Source of the DNA: JACCZX01 sp963729165
GTDB taxonomy: Bacteria; Pseudomonadota; Gammaproteobacteria; Burkholderiales; Burkholderiaceae_F
Length of the DNA: 64,000 nt
Direction: 5' to 3'
Assembly: GCA_963729165.1 (NCBI GenBank)
Contig: CAVSMM010000013.1
Span: 390,684-454,683, forward strand
The notes under the pieces were generated by a model. It was not told the origin of the DNA. It saw nothing but the letters and a program-made list of their open reading frames with translations, and ran no database searches. Positions 1-9,710 of this stretch are shown here, in pieces. The translations under genes were made by a program, and so were the position numbers. Numbering within the stretch: position 1 is the first letter of the stretch; each line of letters starts with the position of its first letter.

Positions 1-2
1 TT

Positions 3-188
3 ACGTTTGTTGGCAATGTGCCGGCACGCGACATCACACTGCAGGGCACTGCTACCGGGGCGGGAGGCTCTACCGCACCAACCTCGTCAGCAAACGCGCC
101 ATTGAACGCCGGCGCTGGCGCACTTGGCTGGATGAACCTGCTCGGACTGCTTGCACTGCTGGGGGTGAGCCGCGCGCGTCGCAAGTAG
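3..188 (+). CDS. C-terminal end of an exported protein with a membrane-anchor/sorting tail (partial)
   Basis: The window opens inside this gene; about 61 codons remain before the TAG stop. The visible part is rich in Gly, Ala, Ser and Thr. It then ends in a short Gly/Ala stretch, one hydrophobic segment (WMNLLGLLALLGV) and a basic tail (SRARRK). That three-part ending resembles C-terminal sorting signals of the GlyGly-CTERM type, which are processed by rhomboid-like or exosortase-like enzymes. The main domain lies outside the window, so function cannot be given. The terminator at 218-245 follows directly. Confidence 0.7.
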   Translation, partial: TFVGNVPARDITLQGTATGAGGSTAPTSSANAPLNAGAGALGWMNLLGLLALLGVSRARRK

Positions 189-217
189 TCGCGCAGTTAC
201 ACCCGCAGTTACACCAT

Positions 218-245
218 AAAGCGCCGATCTTCGGCGCTTTTTTAT
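218..245 (+). terminator. Rho-independent terminator
   Basis: The arms AAGCGCCGA and TTCGGCGCTT pair as a GC-rich hairpin with almost no loop, followed by a run of six or more T. It lies 30 bases after the stop at 188 and before the MFS gene, so it should end the upstream transcript. Confidence 0.85.
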
Positions 246-290
246 TTGCGTCTAAATTTCGCTCTCGATGATCGCGCCTGACCGACGCAA

Positions 291-1481
291 GTGACGCAAA
301 AAGCCCGCTTACCCGCGGCGATCTGGACACTCGGCTTCGTCAGCCTGCTAATGGACATCTCGTCCGAGATGATTCACAGCCTGCTGCCGGTTTTTCTGGT
401 TGCATCACTGGGCGCGAGCGCATTCGTGGTTGGATTGATCGAAGGCGTGGCCGAAGCGACCGCGCTGATCGTCAAGGTTTTTTCGGGCACGCTTTCGGAC
501 TACTGGCGCAAGCGCAAATCGCTTGCCGTGCTCGGTTACGCGCTGGGCGCATTGTCAAAGCCGCTGTTCGCAATCGCATCGACCGCCGGCATGGTCTTCA
601 CCGCACGCTTCATCGACCGCATCGGCAAGGGCATTCGCGGCGCGCCGCGCGATGCGCTCGTGGCGGACGTTGCGCCGAGCGAAATGCGCGGTGCCGCGTT
701 TGGACTCCGGCAATCGCTCGACACGGTCGGCGCCTTCATCGGACCCTTGCTCGCGCTTGGATTGATGCTGCTGTGGGCGAACGATTTTCGCGCGGTATTC
801 TGGGTCGCGGTGATTCCGGGCGTTCTTGCGGTTGCCTTGCTCGTTTTTGGCATCCGCGAACCCGATCGCGAAGTCGCGGCACGCGCCATCAATCCTATTC
901 AGCGCACAAGCCTGCGTAGGCTGTCACGCGCGTACTGGTGGGTGGTGGCGATCGGTGCAGTGTTCACGTTAGCGCGCTTCAGCGAGGCGTTTCTGGTACT
1001 GCGCGCAGCCGAAGGCGGATTGCCACTCGCGCTGGTGCCGCTTGTGCTGATCGGCATGAACGTCGTCTACTCACTGTCGGCGTACCCGTTCGGCAGGCTG
1101 TCGGATCGCGTCAGCCATTCACGGCTGCTGGCGTTGGGTCTCGCAGTGCTGATCGGCGCCGACGTCGTGCTCGCGTACAGCAATCATTGGGCGTGGATAT
1201 GGCTCGGCGTTTCGCTGTGGGGCCTGCACCTGGGCATCACGCAAGGACTACTGGCGACGATGGTGGCCGACGCCGCGCCTGTCGACTTGCGCGGAACCGC
1301 TTTCGGATTTTTCAACCTCGTCAGCGGCGCGGCGTTGCTTGCGGCGAGTGCACTTGCAGGACTGCTGTGGGATCGATGGGGCGCGCCGAAAACGTTTATC
1401 GCCGGCGCCTTGTTCAGCGCAGTTGCATTGGTTGCAATCCTTGCCCGCCCTCCGCGGCAGCCGCGCCGGGCACCCGCATGA
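291..1481 (+). CDS. MFS transporter
   Basis: Encodes a 396-residue integral membrane protein with about 12 hydrophobic segments. The loop between helices 2 and 3 reads GTLSDYWRKRK, the major facilitator motif A, and a helix-4 region reads RIGKGIRGAPRD, typical of a bacterial MFS subgroup. Length fits the family. The start is a GTG; no strong ribosome site is visible. The stop overlaps the ATG of the dioxygenase (ATGA), so the two are probably translated together. The substrate cannot be told from sequence. Confidence 0.88.
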   Translation: MTQKARLPAAIWTLGFVSLLMDISSEMIHSLLPVFLVASLGASAFVVGLIEGVAEATALIVKVFSGTLSDYWRKRKSLAVLGYALGALSKPLFAIASTAGMVFTARFIDRIGKGIRGAPRDALVADVAPSEMRGAAFGLRQSLDTVGAFIGPLLALGLMLLWANDFRAVFWVAVIPGVLAVALLVFGIREPDREVAARAINPIQRTSLRRLSRAYWWVVAIGAVFTLARFSEAFLVLRAAEGGLPLALVPLVLIGMNVVYSLSAYPFGRLSDRVSHSRLLALGLAVLIGADVVLAYSNHWAWIWLGVSLWGLHLGITQGLLATMVADAAPVDLRGTAFGFFNLVSGAALLAASALAGLLWDRWGAPKTFIAGALFSAVALVAILARPPRQPRRAPA

Positions 1482-2185
1482 TTGCGTTGCGCGAGCGGAT
1501 CGATCGAGACGGATTTGCGTTCGTTGCGGCCGACGGCATGCGACTGCTGCTTGACGATTGCGGCGCGTTGTCCGACTGGCCGCGGTTTGCCGAAAGCTGG
1601 AATGATCTTCAGCTCGACACCTATTTGCCCGACGGCCATCGGTATCGGCGCCGCCGTCATGCAACGTTGGCGGCACGGGCCGGTGAGAACAAAGTAACGC
1701 TCGAGCCGCACCAGCCGCATTACCAGAGCATCGATTACAACCCATTGGTCGGCGGCATCGAGCGCTGGTTCGAGCCGATGCAAGCGGAAGTTGTCAACGG
1801 CCCGGCAATGCAAAGCATCCTTGCTTTCTGCTGTCGCATGTTCGGCGCGCTGCGCCCGACCACAGACTGGAAGATCGAGTGCCATCAGTTTCGGATCGAG
1901 GCGCGCTCCGACGCGCCCGGACAGCCGACACCCGAGGGCGTGCATCGCGACGGCGTCGACTATGCACTGGTGCTGCTGATTAATCGCACCAACATCAAGA
2001 GCGGCACGACCACCGTTCATGACCTCGATGGCCACACGCTCGGCAGTTTTACGTTGACGGCGCCGCTGGACACGGCGATTGTCGACGACGCAAGAGTCAT
2101 GCACGGCGTAACCGCGGTCGAGCCGATCGACCCGAGCCGCGCTGCTTATCGCGATGTACTGGTCGTGACCTTCAAGGCACGATAG
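1478..2185 (+). CDS. 2OG-Fe(II) dioxygenase family protein
   Basis: 235-residue protein of the family that includes bacterial amino-acid hydroxylases such as isoleucine dioxygenase (PF10014 type). The iron ligands are visible: H156-R-D158 in the HRDG segment and a distal histidine at 209 (ARVMHG), with an arginine near 225 placed to bind 2-oxoglutarate. The ATG overlaps the MFS stop by 4 bases, so this start is preferred over longer in-frame openings. Pairing with an exporter-like MFS gene suggests that the hydroxylated product or its precursor is moved by that transporter; this is inference. The substrate is unknown. Confidence 0.8.
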   Translation: MIALRERIDRDGFAFVAADGMRLLLDDCGALSDWPRFAESWNDLQLDTYLPDGHRYRRRRHATLAARAGENKVTLEPHQPHYQSIDYNPLVGGIERWFEPMQAEVVNGPAMQSILAFCCRMFGALRPTTDWKIECHQFRIEARSDAPGQPTPEGVHRDGVDYALVLLINRTNIKSGTTTVHDLDGHTLGSFTLTAPLDTAIVDDARVMHGVTAVEPIDPSRAAYRDVLVVTFKAR

Positions 2186-2188
2186 AAA

Positions 2189-2728
2189 TCAGCCGACAAC
2201 CGGTGTCAGGCGAACCACATGCTGCGGCTGCCAGTGGTCGCTGGCCGACTCTCGACCGACTGGCGTTACCAGCTGTAATTCATCGAAATCGATTTGTCTG
2301 GGTATCCGATCAGCAAGCTCATTGGCCAATGCCTCGCGATCGATGTCTGCGCTCGGCTCCGCATACATCAGACTCAAATGCGCGCCAATGGGCGGCGAAT
2401 GCGAGTGCGGCACGGTGTGTTTGGCTTGCGTAAGCACCGGCGTTGCCAGCTTGTTATCCAGCCTCAAATAAAAGAACGTCGTCTTCTTGTCGCCGAAATC
2501 GATTCCCTCCGTCGCTATCGTCGTTGGCTGCAGCAACGAGGACAGGCGATCGATTCTTCGCTTCAAGTCTTCGAGCCCACCTTCCCACTTGCCTGAGCAC
2601 AACGTCGCATGCGGCGTGAATGCCGGCGTCGAAAACCGCTGCGCAAGCTCGCTGATAATGCGCGCGAGCATGTCTCTCAACGGGTGTGCAGGAACGAACC
2701 AAACCGAATAAGAAACCGGCTTGGCCAT
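2189..2728 (-). CDS. 2H phosphoesterase (cyclic phosphodiesterase / 2'-5' RNA ligase-like)
   Basis: 179-residue cytosolic protein with the two HxT/S motifs of the 2H phosphoesterase superfamily, H40-A-T42 (FTPHATLCSG) and H117-L-S119 (GAHLSLMYA). The two histidines would hydrolyse a cyclic phosphate. The spacing and the FTPHATL context resemble plant and yeast ADP-ribose 1'',2''-cyclic phosphodiesterases (CPDase). It runs convergent to the dioxygenase with a 3-base gap. The physiological substrate is not evident. Confidence 0.75.
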   Translation of the reverse strand: MAKPVSYSVWFVPAHPLRDMLARIISELAQRFSTPAFTPHATLCSGKWEGGLEDLKRRIDRLSSLLQPTTIATEGIDFGDKKTTFFYLRLDNKLATPVLTQAKHTVPHSHSPPIGAHLSLMYAEPSADIDREALANELADRIPRQIDFDELQLVTPVGRESASDHWQPQHVVRLTPVVG

Positions 2729-2755
2729 TGTTAAGTCATCAGCGCCATCAGTTGC

Positions 2756-4450
2756 CTACCAACCGCCTCCGCCCCCACCTCCTCCACCGCCCCCGCTCGA
2801 TCCGCCTCCGCCACCGCCACTACTTCCTGACGACGACCCGGGCGCGGTCGAAGCGGAGCTGACCGTGCTGTCGAGTGCGCCGAATGAATCGGTCAAGCCA
2901 TCGGTCGAATTCGATCCCCACGAACTCGTATCGCCGGCGTAATACGATGAGACCGCCGCGGCGACGGCGGACGCGCCGAGTACCGCAGCGAACCGATCGG
3001 CCCATGTTTTTTCGACGTCAAGTGCCAGTGCGTACGGCAGCATCCGAGCGAATTCGACAGAGGTCACTTCGGGTGCGTTGATACGTGCGAGATCGTCGCG
3101 CTCGGCAACACCAAGATATTGCCGCAGCCCCTCTATATGGTCCTGCACTTTCCTGCCTTCGCGCGTGTAGGCAGGCATCAGCTTGAAGAATGCGAACAGT
3201 GACAACAGCAGCACACACGCGAGGGCAATGAGCAGCGCAGGATTCGCCGCCAGTGCAGCAGCAAATCCCAAGGCGCCGGCGCCGGCAATGACTGCAAGTG
3301 CGAGCGGCCAGCGATTGCGCTTGAAGACAATGCCTTTGTAATGCCGAGTGAGCGCCGAGCGGAGCTCGCTCTGCGCTTCAGCGATCGAAGGGTCGTAGGT
3401 CTTACTGAGCACGGCTTGTGATCGTGTTCCAAACAGCCCATCGACGAGTGGTTTGTCGCCCGGCAAAAACGGAACCGTCGTGCCGGTTTGTTGAACGACA
3501 AATCCATCGTCACGCTGGTGCACCTTCAAGTAACCGCGTGCGCCCAGACCGAGCACAGCCGCCGCCAGACAGCGCGTGTCGAAACCCATTCGATCGACAA
3601 AGCGAACCGCGGCGGCGCTCATGTTCGGGGGTGCGTCGTAGCGGGGAAACTTTGGGCCTTTGCGCGGATCGCGGCCGATACGCCACCACATCACGAAGAG
3701 GAACAAAACGAGCAGCACAACAGCGCCGATAGCGAGCAGCTCACCAATGTTGTCGACAATGGTCCAGTGCAACCTGGTCAGTCCGGAAGGTGCGGCAACA
3801 ATGCCCTTAGGAAACATCGCAACGATCGTCAGCCCTTCGTTGGGTGCGAGGCGACGCGTCGTTTCAAACCTGAATTCGCCTTCGGCGACGCTGGCTGTCG
3901 CGTCGCGACCACGTGAGCCTTGAGGACCGGTGTATGCCTCGGCGTTGAGCTTGTCGGCCGGCACAGGCTGCGGCAATCGAACGCGCTGAGTCGCGCGATC
4001 GATCACGAACGGCCAGCCGTTCCCGGTCGTGTTCCAGTAAAGCTCGTCATGCTGGTCAAAGAATCCGAGCTGTCGTGCGGTGCGATAGGAAATGCGGTAA
4101 ACATGCCGGCCGCGCGGCAGCATTTGCTGCGGATTGCCGATGCGAACGCGCATCCCGTTCGTCAGCGGCTCCACGTTGTACTGCTCGACCGTCGCGTCGC
4201 GCTGGACGTCAAGCACCTCGAAGGGAACGACGACCGTGATACCGCGATGATTCTCGTAGCGCGTCGGAAAGTCGCGGAAGATGCCGCGCTTGATCTGCTG
4301 GCCTTCGACTTGTACGACGATGGTTTCGACGACGAGCAACGTGCCATCCGCGGCGATCGAGACGTCGCTCGCAAAATCGACGATGCGTTCCTGCGCGAAA
4401 CCCGCACCGCTGAACAGCACGAGCATCAGCGCGTAAAGGAAGCGCTTCAT
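2756..4450 (-). CDS. DUF2207 membrane protein with a glycine-rich tail
   Basis: 564 residues. A signal peptide (about residues 1-19, ending GFAQ) precedes a beta-rich extracytoplasmic DUF2207 domain to about residue 230. One transmembrane helix follows, then a cytoplasmic part with two more helices near 380-425 (ALAVIAGAGALGF and following). The C-terminus is Ser-rich and ends in an almost pure Gly tail closing with Trp, as in other DUF2207 and TPM-family proteins. It overlaps lemA by 4 bases, and LemA/DUF2207 pairs are common. Biochemical role unknown; probably an envelope function. Confidence 0.85.
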   Translation of the reverse strand: MKRFLYALMLVLFSGAGFAQERIVDFASDVSIAADGTLLVVETIVVQVEGQQIKRGIFRDFPTRYENHRGITVVVPFEVLDVQRDATVEQYNVEPLTNGMRVRIGNPQQMLPRGRHVYRISYRTARQLGFFDQHDELYWNTTGNGWPFVIDRATQRVRLPQPVPADKLNAEAYTGPQGSRGRDATASVAEGEFRFETTRRLAPNEGLTIVAMFPKGIVAAPSGLTRLHWTIVDNIGELLAIGAVVLLVLFLFVMWWRIGRDPRKGPKFPRYDAPPNMSAAAVRFVDRMGFDTRCLAAAVLGLGARGYLKVHQRDDGFVVQQTGTTVPFLPGDKPLVDGLFGTRSQAVLSKTYDPSIAEAQSELRSALTRHYKGIVFKRNRWPLALAVIAGAGALGFAAALAANPALLIALACVLLLSLFAFFKLMPAYTREGRKVQDHIEGLRQYLGVAERDDLARINAPEVTSVEFARMLPYALALDVEKTWADRFAAVLGASAVAAAVSSYYAGDTSSWGSNSTDGLTDSFGALDSTVSSASTAPGSSSGSSGGGGGGSSGGGGGGGGGGGW

Positions 4451-4986
4451 AGCGACACCTGCACCGCAGCGCGGTCTTCGGTCTCAAAAAAAACCGCGCT
4501 GCGGAACGCGAGCAGACGCGCGACGATGATGTCCGGAAAACTCTGCAGCCGCGTTAGGTATTGCTTCACGGCACCGTTGTAGAAGCGCCGCGCGTACTGC
4601 AACTGGTCTTCAACATCGACCAACTTGGCCGAGAGGTCGCGAAAATTCTGATCGGCCTTCAGTTGCGGGTAGTTTTCCTGCAGAAGGATGAGCTTTTTCA
4701 ACGAAGCGCCCAGCTCGCTCTCTGCACCGAAGCGCGACGCGCTTGGCCGGCGCTCGCGCTCGGCCAACGCGTTCGCACGCGCGCGCAACTCGACGACAGC
4801 CTGCAAGGTCTGCCGCTCGTATGCTGCATATGCCTTCACCGTCTCCACCAGTTGCGGAACAAGATCGGCGCGCCGTTTCAACTGCACGTCGATATCGGCA
4901 AATGCCTGGGCGACCAGGTTACGGTCGGATACCAGGCGGTTGAACATCCAGATGCCGTACCCGAGAGCGAGAACGGCAACAACCAC
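4447..4986 (-). CDS. lemA: LemA family protein
   Basis: About 180 residues: one N-terminal transmembrane helix, then a long helical bundle with the LemA signature (RRADLVPQLVETVKAYAAYE and ENYPQLKA). The GTG at 4986 leaves the helix short. A CTG at 5001, four bases after a strong GGGGAGGG ribosome site (5006-5013), would give a start LEYVIVVV and is a credible alternative. The gene follows the SDR by about 20-35 bases and overlaps the DUF2207 gene. LemA proteins are membrane-anchored and of uncertain function. Confidence 0.88.
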   Translation of the reverse strand: MVVAVLALGYGIWMFNRLVSDRNLVAQAFADIDVQLKRRADLVPQLVETVKAYAAYERQTLQAVVELRARANALAERERRPSASRFGAESELGASLKKLILLQENYPQLKADQNFRDLSAKLVDVEDQLQYARRFYNGAVKQYLTRLQSFPDIIVARLLAFRSAVFFETEDRAAVQVSL

Positions 4987-5022
4987 GATGACGTATTCCA
5001 GATCGCCCTCCCCAACTCCGAC

Positions 5023-5784
5023 CTAACCGTCCAGGTAAGCCCCTCCGTTGACATGGATCACCTGGCCCGTCACAAACCTGGCGCCGTCGCCAGCGAGCCA
5101 CGCGACGCTTTGCGCGACGTCGACCGCGGTGCCATGGCGCGCGAGCAGCGTGTGATGTCGGCGGCGATGCTCGGGAGATGCAGCGGAGCTCGCGGCGTGT
5201 CGCACCGTATCGATCATGCCGGGCGCCACACAATTGACGGTGATGCCGTCGGGCGCGAGCTCATGCGCCAGCGCGCGTGTCATGCCTGCCAGGCCGGCTT
5301 TCGCGGTGACGACGTGGACTCGATTCGCTGCCCCGCTATGGCCGGTCATGCCGCCGATGTTAATGATCGTGGCTTGCTCCGATTTTCTAAGCAGCGGCAG
5401 TGCTGCCTGGCTACAGAAAAACGCGCCGTCCAAAATGATCGCCAGAATTCGCTGCCAGTCCGCCGCCGAAATATCGTCGAGCTTCGCCTCACGCCGCACC
5501 GCCGCGTTGTTGACCAAAATGTCCAGACGGCCCCAATGAGTATCGATGTCGGCCACCATCTGACGCACGGCGGACTGGTCGGCGACGTCGGCAACGCACA
5601 ACATTGCGTGTCCGTGGCGTGCCTCAATCTCATCGACGACCGCTTGGCCCTCCTCCACCGACGAGCGCACATTGACAGCGACGGCGACGCCCGAAGCGGC
5701 CAGGTTCAATGCGATCTCACGGCCGATATTGCGGCCGGCTCCAGTGACTAGCGCGACCCTTGAGACCAACGGTTCTTTGCTCAT
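5023..5784 (-). CDS. Short-chain dehydrogenase/reductase with an altered catalytic tetrad
   Basis: 253 residues with a full Rossmann fold: cofactor motif TGAGRNIG (14-21), NNAA at 92-95, and a C-terminal PG motif (APGM). The expected catalytic serine (NISS) is replaced by Gly-Gly in INIGGMTG (141-148). The YxxxK tyrosine is also missing: Lys162 is present, but position 158 is Val, with His at 157 (HVVTAK). It may be a true reductase using other residues, or a non-catalytic member. It is the last gene of the minus catabolic operon and overlaps the end of the MmgE/PrpD reading frame. Confidence 0.82.
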   Translation of the reverse strand: MSKEPLVSRVALVTGAGRNIGREIALNLAASGVAVAVNVRSSVEEGQAVVDEIEARHGHAMLCVADVADQSAVRQMVADIDTHWGRLDILVNNAAVRREAKLDDISAADWQRILAIILDGAFFCSQAALPLLRKSEQATIINIGGMTGHSGAANRVHVVTAKAGLAGMTRALAHELAPDGITVNCVAPGMIDTVRHAASSAASPEHRRRHHTLLARHGTAVDVAQSVAWLAGDGARFVTGQVIHVNGGAYLDG

Positions 5785-7172
5785 TGCAGCGCGCCGTCGT
5801 GCCGAACGCTGCAGCCAAGTCGAGTTGCGGCATATCGAACAACGAGCCGACTTCTTCGGCCAGGCGCTGCGCGTCTGCGTTCGTCAAGCCGCCATAAGCG
5901 CAGTTTGCAAAGAATTTGCGCTGCAGGTCGGCATCGCTCAATGGATGATCGACGCCTCCTCTGAAGAAGTCCTGTCGATGCTCATGGACTTCACCGGTGG
6001 TCAACACGACACGAACATGACCGGTGAACTCGATCGGGATACGGATTCGCAGGATCGACGATGTAGTTCACCTTGTTCGCCAGGGAGATGACTGCCGCGT
6101 CGCTGACCAACTTGTCATCAAACTCCATAAGCCCGGCATCGTCTCTCAAAATAGCCACCGCAATCGCGTAAGGAATGCTGAACTTTGCGGCGTATCCGTT
6201 GGGAGGCGATCGCTTAAGGTCGATCGGCTCCCAGAGCCGGTGCACGATCCCCTCCGCCGTCTCGCACTCGATACGTTCGATAAGCGCCGCATCGATTCTC
6301 TTTTTTCGGAACTCACGTGCGCAGTCGATGTACGGATGCGCCATGGTTCCGCATGCGTAGGGCTTGAAGGCAATCGACTGCCAGATCCATTGCGTTCCAA
6401 ACGATTCGAGCATCGCCTCGAAGTCGCCGCCATCGTTGTTGGCGAAGGCGCGAAACAAACCATGCTTTCCTTCGAACACCGTACGCGGTCCTTCAAAGCC
6501 GCCCAGCGCCAGGCGAATCGCGCGATAACCCGACTGCGCAGCCCAGCCCGGATGCATGCGCTTGGTCCACGAGCCATCGGCCAGATATTCGATGATTCCC
6601 GAGGCCAGACTGCCTGCGATTCCAAACGCATTGACCAATTGTTTCTGCGGCAAACTCATCGCGGCGCCAATGCCGGCAACCGCTCCGATCGCGCCGAGAA
6701 TGGCCGTCGGATGAAACCCCGCCTTGTGAATCCGTGTGGGCGCGACCCGACACAAACGGCACGTGACCTCAGCGCCGATCGCCACCCCGCGCAGCAGATC
6801 TGCGCCCGATAAGCCATGTCGTTCGCACGCCGCCAGCACCGCGGGAACAATCACCGCGCCGGCGTGAACAGGCCCGCCCTCAAACGTGTCGTCGAAGTCC
6901 TCGCCATGCGCCGCGGTGCCATTGACGAAGGCCGCGCCTTCAACGCCAAACCGGTGCGCATGGCCGATCACCGTGCACGGCCCGTTTTGGTCGATCGACT
7001 GCAGCGCAGCGCGCACGTAAGGCTGTTTACGGGCAGCGACACATAAGCCGGCGATGTCGAGAAGCAGCCTCGTGCCGGTCTCGCGCGCTCCCGCTGCGCT
7101 TTCGGGCCGTGCACCGACGATGGCGCGCGCGAGCCGTTCGGAAACGGAGTCTTCTACTTGCTTGATCGACAC
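5717..7172 (-). pseudogene. MmgE/PrpD family protein, interrupted by one frameshift
   Basis: Homologue of 2-methylcitrate dehydratase PrpD, cis-aconitate decarboxylase and iminodisuccinate epimerase. The N-terminal part runs from the GTG at 7172 to near 6025 and shows the family motif AHGEDFDDT, GFHPTA and the SWTKRMHPGWAAQSG region. After DPANPYPD the frame changes. The next frame then gives a normal C-terminus (EFTGHVRVVLTTGEVHEHRQ, then DFFRGG and the LYD-like end). A small indel near 6020-6028 restores about 480 residues. The tail overlaps the SDR start by 68 bases, which may mean a second small error. It lies 8 bases after the TctC gene. Confidence 0.8.
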
Positions 7173-7180
7173 GATCGCGC

Positions 7181-8162
7181 TCAGCGCACGACCTTGATTC
7201 CCGCCGCCTGATACTGCGTTCGCAGCTCGTCCTCGATCTGCTTGATCATCTTCGAAAGATCGGCGCTGCTGGTGAAGTGATCCTCGAGCTGATTGTCCTC
7301 AACATACTTTTTCCAAGAAGGCGTCGCGCGCAGTTTGGCGAAGAGATCTTCCCAATATGCGACGACGCTCATTGGAAACTCCAGGCGGCGCGACGACTGC
7401 ACGGATCTGCGGCGTCGCCTTGATGTCGTAGCCCGCTTCCTTCAGTGTCGGGACGCCGGGATAGCCTGGCAATGGACGCTCGCTCAGCTGCGCCAGGACA
7501 CGCATCTTTCCCGCACGCACTTGCTCACCCGCTTCTTGCGGCTCGATGACCATGATGTCCACATGCCCGCCGAGCAACGCAGCCAGGCGCTCCCCGCCTC
7601 CTGGAAATGAAACGAACGCCCAGCGCGCGCCGGTCGCGGCCTGCAAGCTCTGGCGGATGATGTTGTCGCGCGAGGTGACTGAACCGCCGGATTGTTTCAA
7701 CTGTCCCGGCTGCGCTTTTGCCGCTTCGATGAACTCGCGCAAGGTCTTGTACGGCGAATCGGCACGCACCGCGAATACCGCAGGGTCGAGCAGCAGGCCA
7801 GCGACCGGTTTCAAGTCATGCAAGGTGACCTTCGCTTCGCTGGTCGTCAACGGGCCCGCGATCCATACGCTGGTCACAAGGCCGATCGTGTGCGGATCAT
7901 CCTTGCGTTCGGCGATCGCTGCGGCGGCGACTGCACCATTGCCGCCCGCCCGGTTCAGCACCTGCATGCGCACCGGCAGCAGCTTTTCCTTCTCCAGCAT
8001 CGTTGCGATCGCACGTGCCAACAGATCGCTGCCGCCACCGGGGCCCGTGTGCACGATCATTTCGACCGGCTTGCTGGGTTTCCATTGAGCTTGTGCGTCG
8101 ACGCCAGCACAGAGCAAGGCTGCCGATAGCGCGACCGCACGAATGATTGCGACGTAGGTCAT
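7181..8162 (-). pseudogene. Tripartite tricarboxylate transporter binding protein (Bug/TctC), one frameshift
   Basis: Periplasmic solute-binding protein of the TTT system. A signal peptide (to about VDAQAQ) is followed by the Bug signature VHTGPGGGSDLLARA and a central domain. After APPGVSNE at about 7365 the frame breaks. Dropping one base there restores VVAYWEDLF and the rest of the C-terminal lobe, ending GIKVVR. The total is then close to the usual 320 residues. The ATG at 8162 has GGAGA upstream. It sits between tctA and the MmgE/PrpD gene, so it is probably the binding protein for that catabolic operon. Confidence 0.85.
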
Positions 8163-8189
8163 CAGTTGTCTCCTTCTTGGTTAATTCGA

Positions 8190-9698
8190 TCAAGCCTTTT
8201 GATCAAGTACCTGCAAACGCATCGCATTGAACTTCTTGAAGAGCGGCACGATCAATAACACAGCGGCAACGAACAACAGTACAGCCGGAATCGGCCTCAA
8301 CAAGATCGACAGATCGCCCTGCGACATCATCAGCGACTGGCGCAGCGCCCTCTCCATTGCATCACCCAACACGAGGCCCAGCACCAGCGGCGCGGCGGGA
8401 TAGTGCAGCTTGCGCATCGCATAGCCGAGCAGACCAAAAAGCGCGAGCAAACCGAGCTTGAACATGCTCGAAGAATCGCTGTACACGCCGACCAGCGCCA
8501 TGCCCAGGATCAGCGGATACATTGCGTACGCGGGAATCTTCAGCAACTGCGCAAACACCGCAACCAGCGGCAGATTCAGGATCAGCAGCATCACATTGCC
8601 GATATACATGCTTGCTACCAGCCCCCAGAAAAGCGCAGGCGTTTCCGCGATGAACAGCGGACCGGGTTTGAATCCCCACAGCACGAGCGCAGCGAGCAAG
8701 ATGGCCGTGGTGCCGCTGCCGGGGATCCCCAGCGTCAGCAGCGGGACCAGTGAGCCCGCCGTTTCGGCGTTGTTTGCGCCCTCGGGTGCCGCGACGCCTT
8801 CGATTGCGCCGGTGCCAAACTTTTCCGGATGCTTGGATACTGCCTTCTCGATTCCGTAGCTGAGGAACGAAGCGATGGTGGAGCCGGCACCCGGAAGGAT
8901 GCCGACGATGAAGCCGACCAAAGAGCCGTTGACGAACGCGAAGCGACAGTCCTTCATGTCTTGCCAGGTCGGCAACAAATTCTTCAAGCCCTTCGGCACT
9001 GGCAACATGCCGGCAGGCTCCTGCGGCTCCATGTTGGCCAGAACTTCGCCGATCGCGAAGATGCCGATCGCCACGATGATGAAATCGATACCTCCAAGCA
9101 GCGCGGTTTGGTCGAAGGTGAAGCGCGAGGTCGCGCTAAACAGATCGGTCCCCATCGTCGCGATCCACAAACCGAAGAGCATCGCGAGCAGCCCTTTGGT
9201 CAGTGACTCACCCGACAGCAGAACGACCATCGCCAGGCCGAGCACCATCAGCGCAAAGTACTCCGGCGCGCTGAACGCGAGCGCCAGCTTCGCGAGCGGC
9301 GGCGCTATCAGCATCAGGCCGATCACCCCGAGTGTGCCGGCGATGAACGATGCGATGGCGCTTATCCCAAGCGCCGGACCCGCGCGACCTTTGCGCGCCA
9401 TCTGGTAGCCGTCAAAGCACGTGACGACCGAAGCCGACTCGCCAGGCACATTGAGCAGGATCGATGTGGTCGAGCCCCCGTACTTCGCGCCGTAATAGAT
9501 GCCGGCCAGCATGATCATCGCGCCGGTAGGCTCGAGTCTCATCGTCAGCGGCAGCAACATCGCGATCGTTGCCGGCGGGCCGAGTCCTGGGAGTACGCCG
9601 ATCACCGTGCCGAGCAGCACACCGACGATGCACATTGCAAGGTTGGTACCGGCCAGCGCAACATCAAAGCCTTGCAGCAGCCCGCTCAGAGTGTCCAT
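8190..9698 (-). CDS. tctA: TTT transporter large permease (TctA)
   Basis: 502 residues with about 12 hydrophobic segments. It carries the TctA signature regions GVLPGLGPPATIAMLLP and the KYGGSTTSILLNVPGE loop, and a second PGAGS/GIPGSGTTAI repeat in the later half. Length is standard for the family. It forms the transmembrane core of a secondary, binding-protein-dependent carboxylate importer together with TctB (13 bases upstream) and TctC (27 bases downstream). Confidence 0.95.
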   Translation of the reverse strand: MDTLSGLLQGFDVALAGTNLAMCIVGVLLGTVIGVLPGLGPPATIAMLLPLTMRLEPTGAMIMLAGIYYGAKYGGSTTSILLNVPGESASVVTCFDGYQMARKGRAGPALGISAIASFIAGTLGVIGLMLIAPPLAKLALAFSAPEYFALMVLGLAMVVLLSGESLTKGLLAMLFGLWIATMGTDLFSATSRFTFDQTALLGGIDFIIVAIGIFAIGEVLANMEPQEPAGMLPVPKGLKNLLPTWQDMKDCRFAFVNGSLVGFIVGILPGAGSTIASFLSYGIEKAVSKHPEKFGTGAIEGVAAPEGANNAETAGSLVPLLTLGIPGSGTTAILLAALVLWGFKPGPLFIAETPALFWGLVASMYIGNVMLLILNLPLVAVFAQLLKIPAYAMYPLILGMALVGVYSDSSSMFKLGLLALFGLLGYAMRKLHYPAAPLVLGLVLGDAMERALRQSLMMSQGDLSILLRPIPAVLLFVAAVLLIVPLFKKFNAMRLQVLDQKA

Positions 9699-9710
9699 GC
9701 CGCAGCGCTG

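Noticed and set aside
1184..2104. 306-residue open frame on the minus strand
   Set aside because: It lies fully opposite the MFS and dioxygenase genes, whose family motifs are clear.
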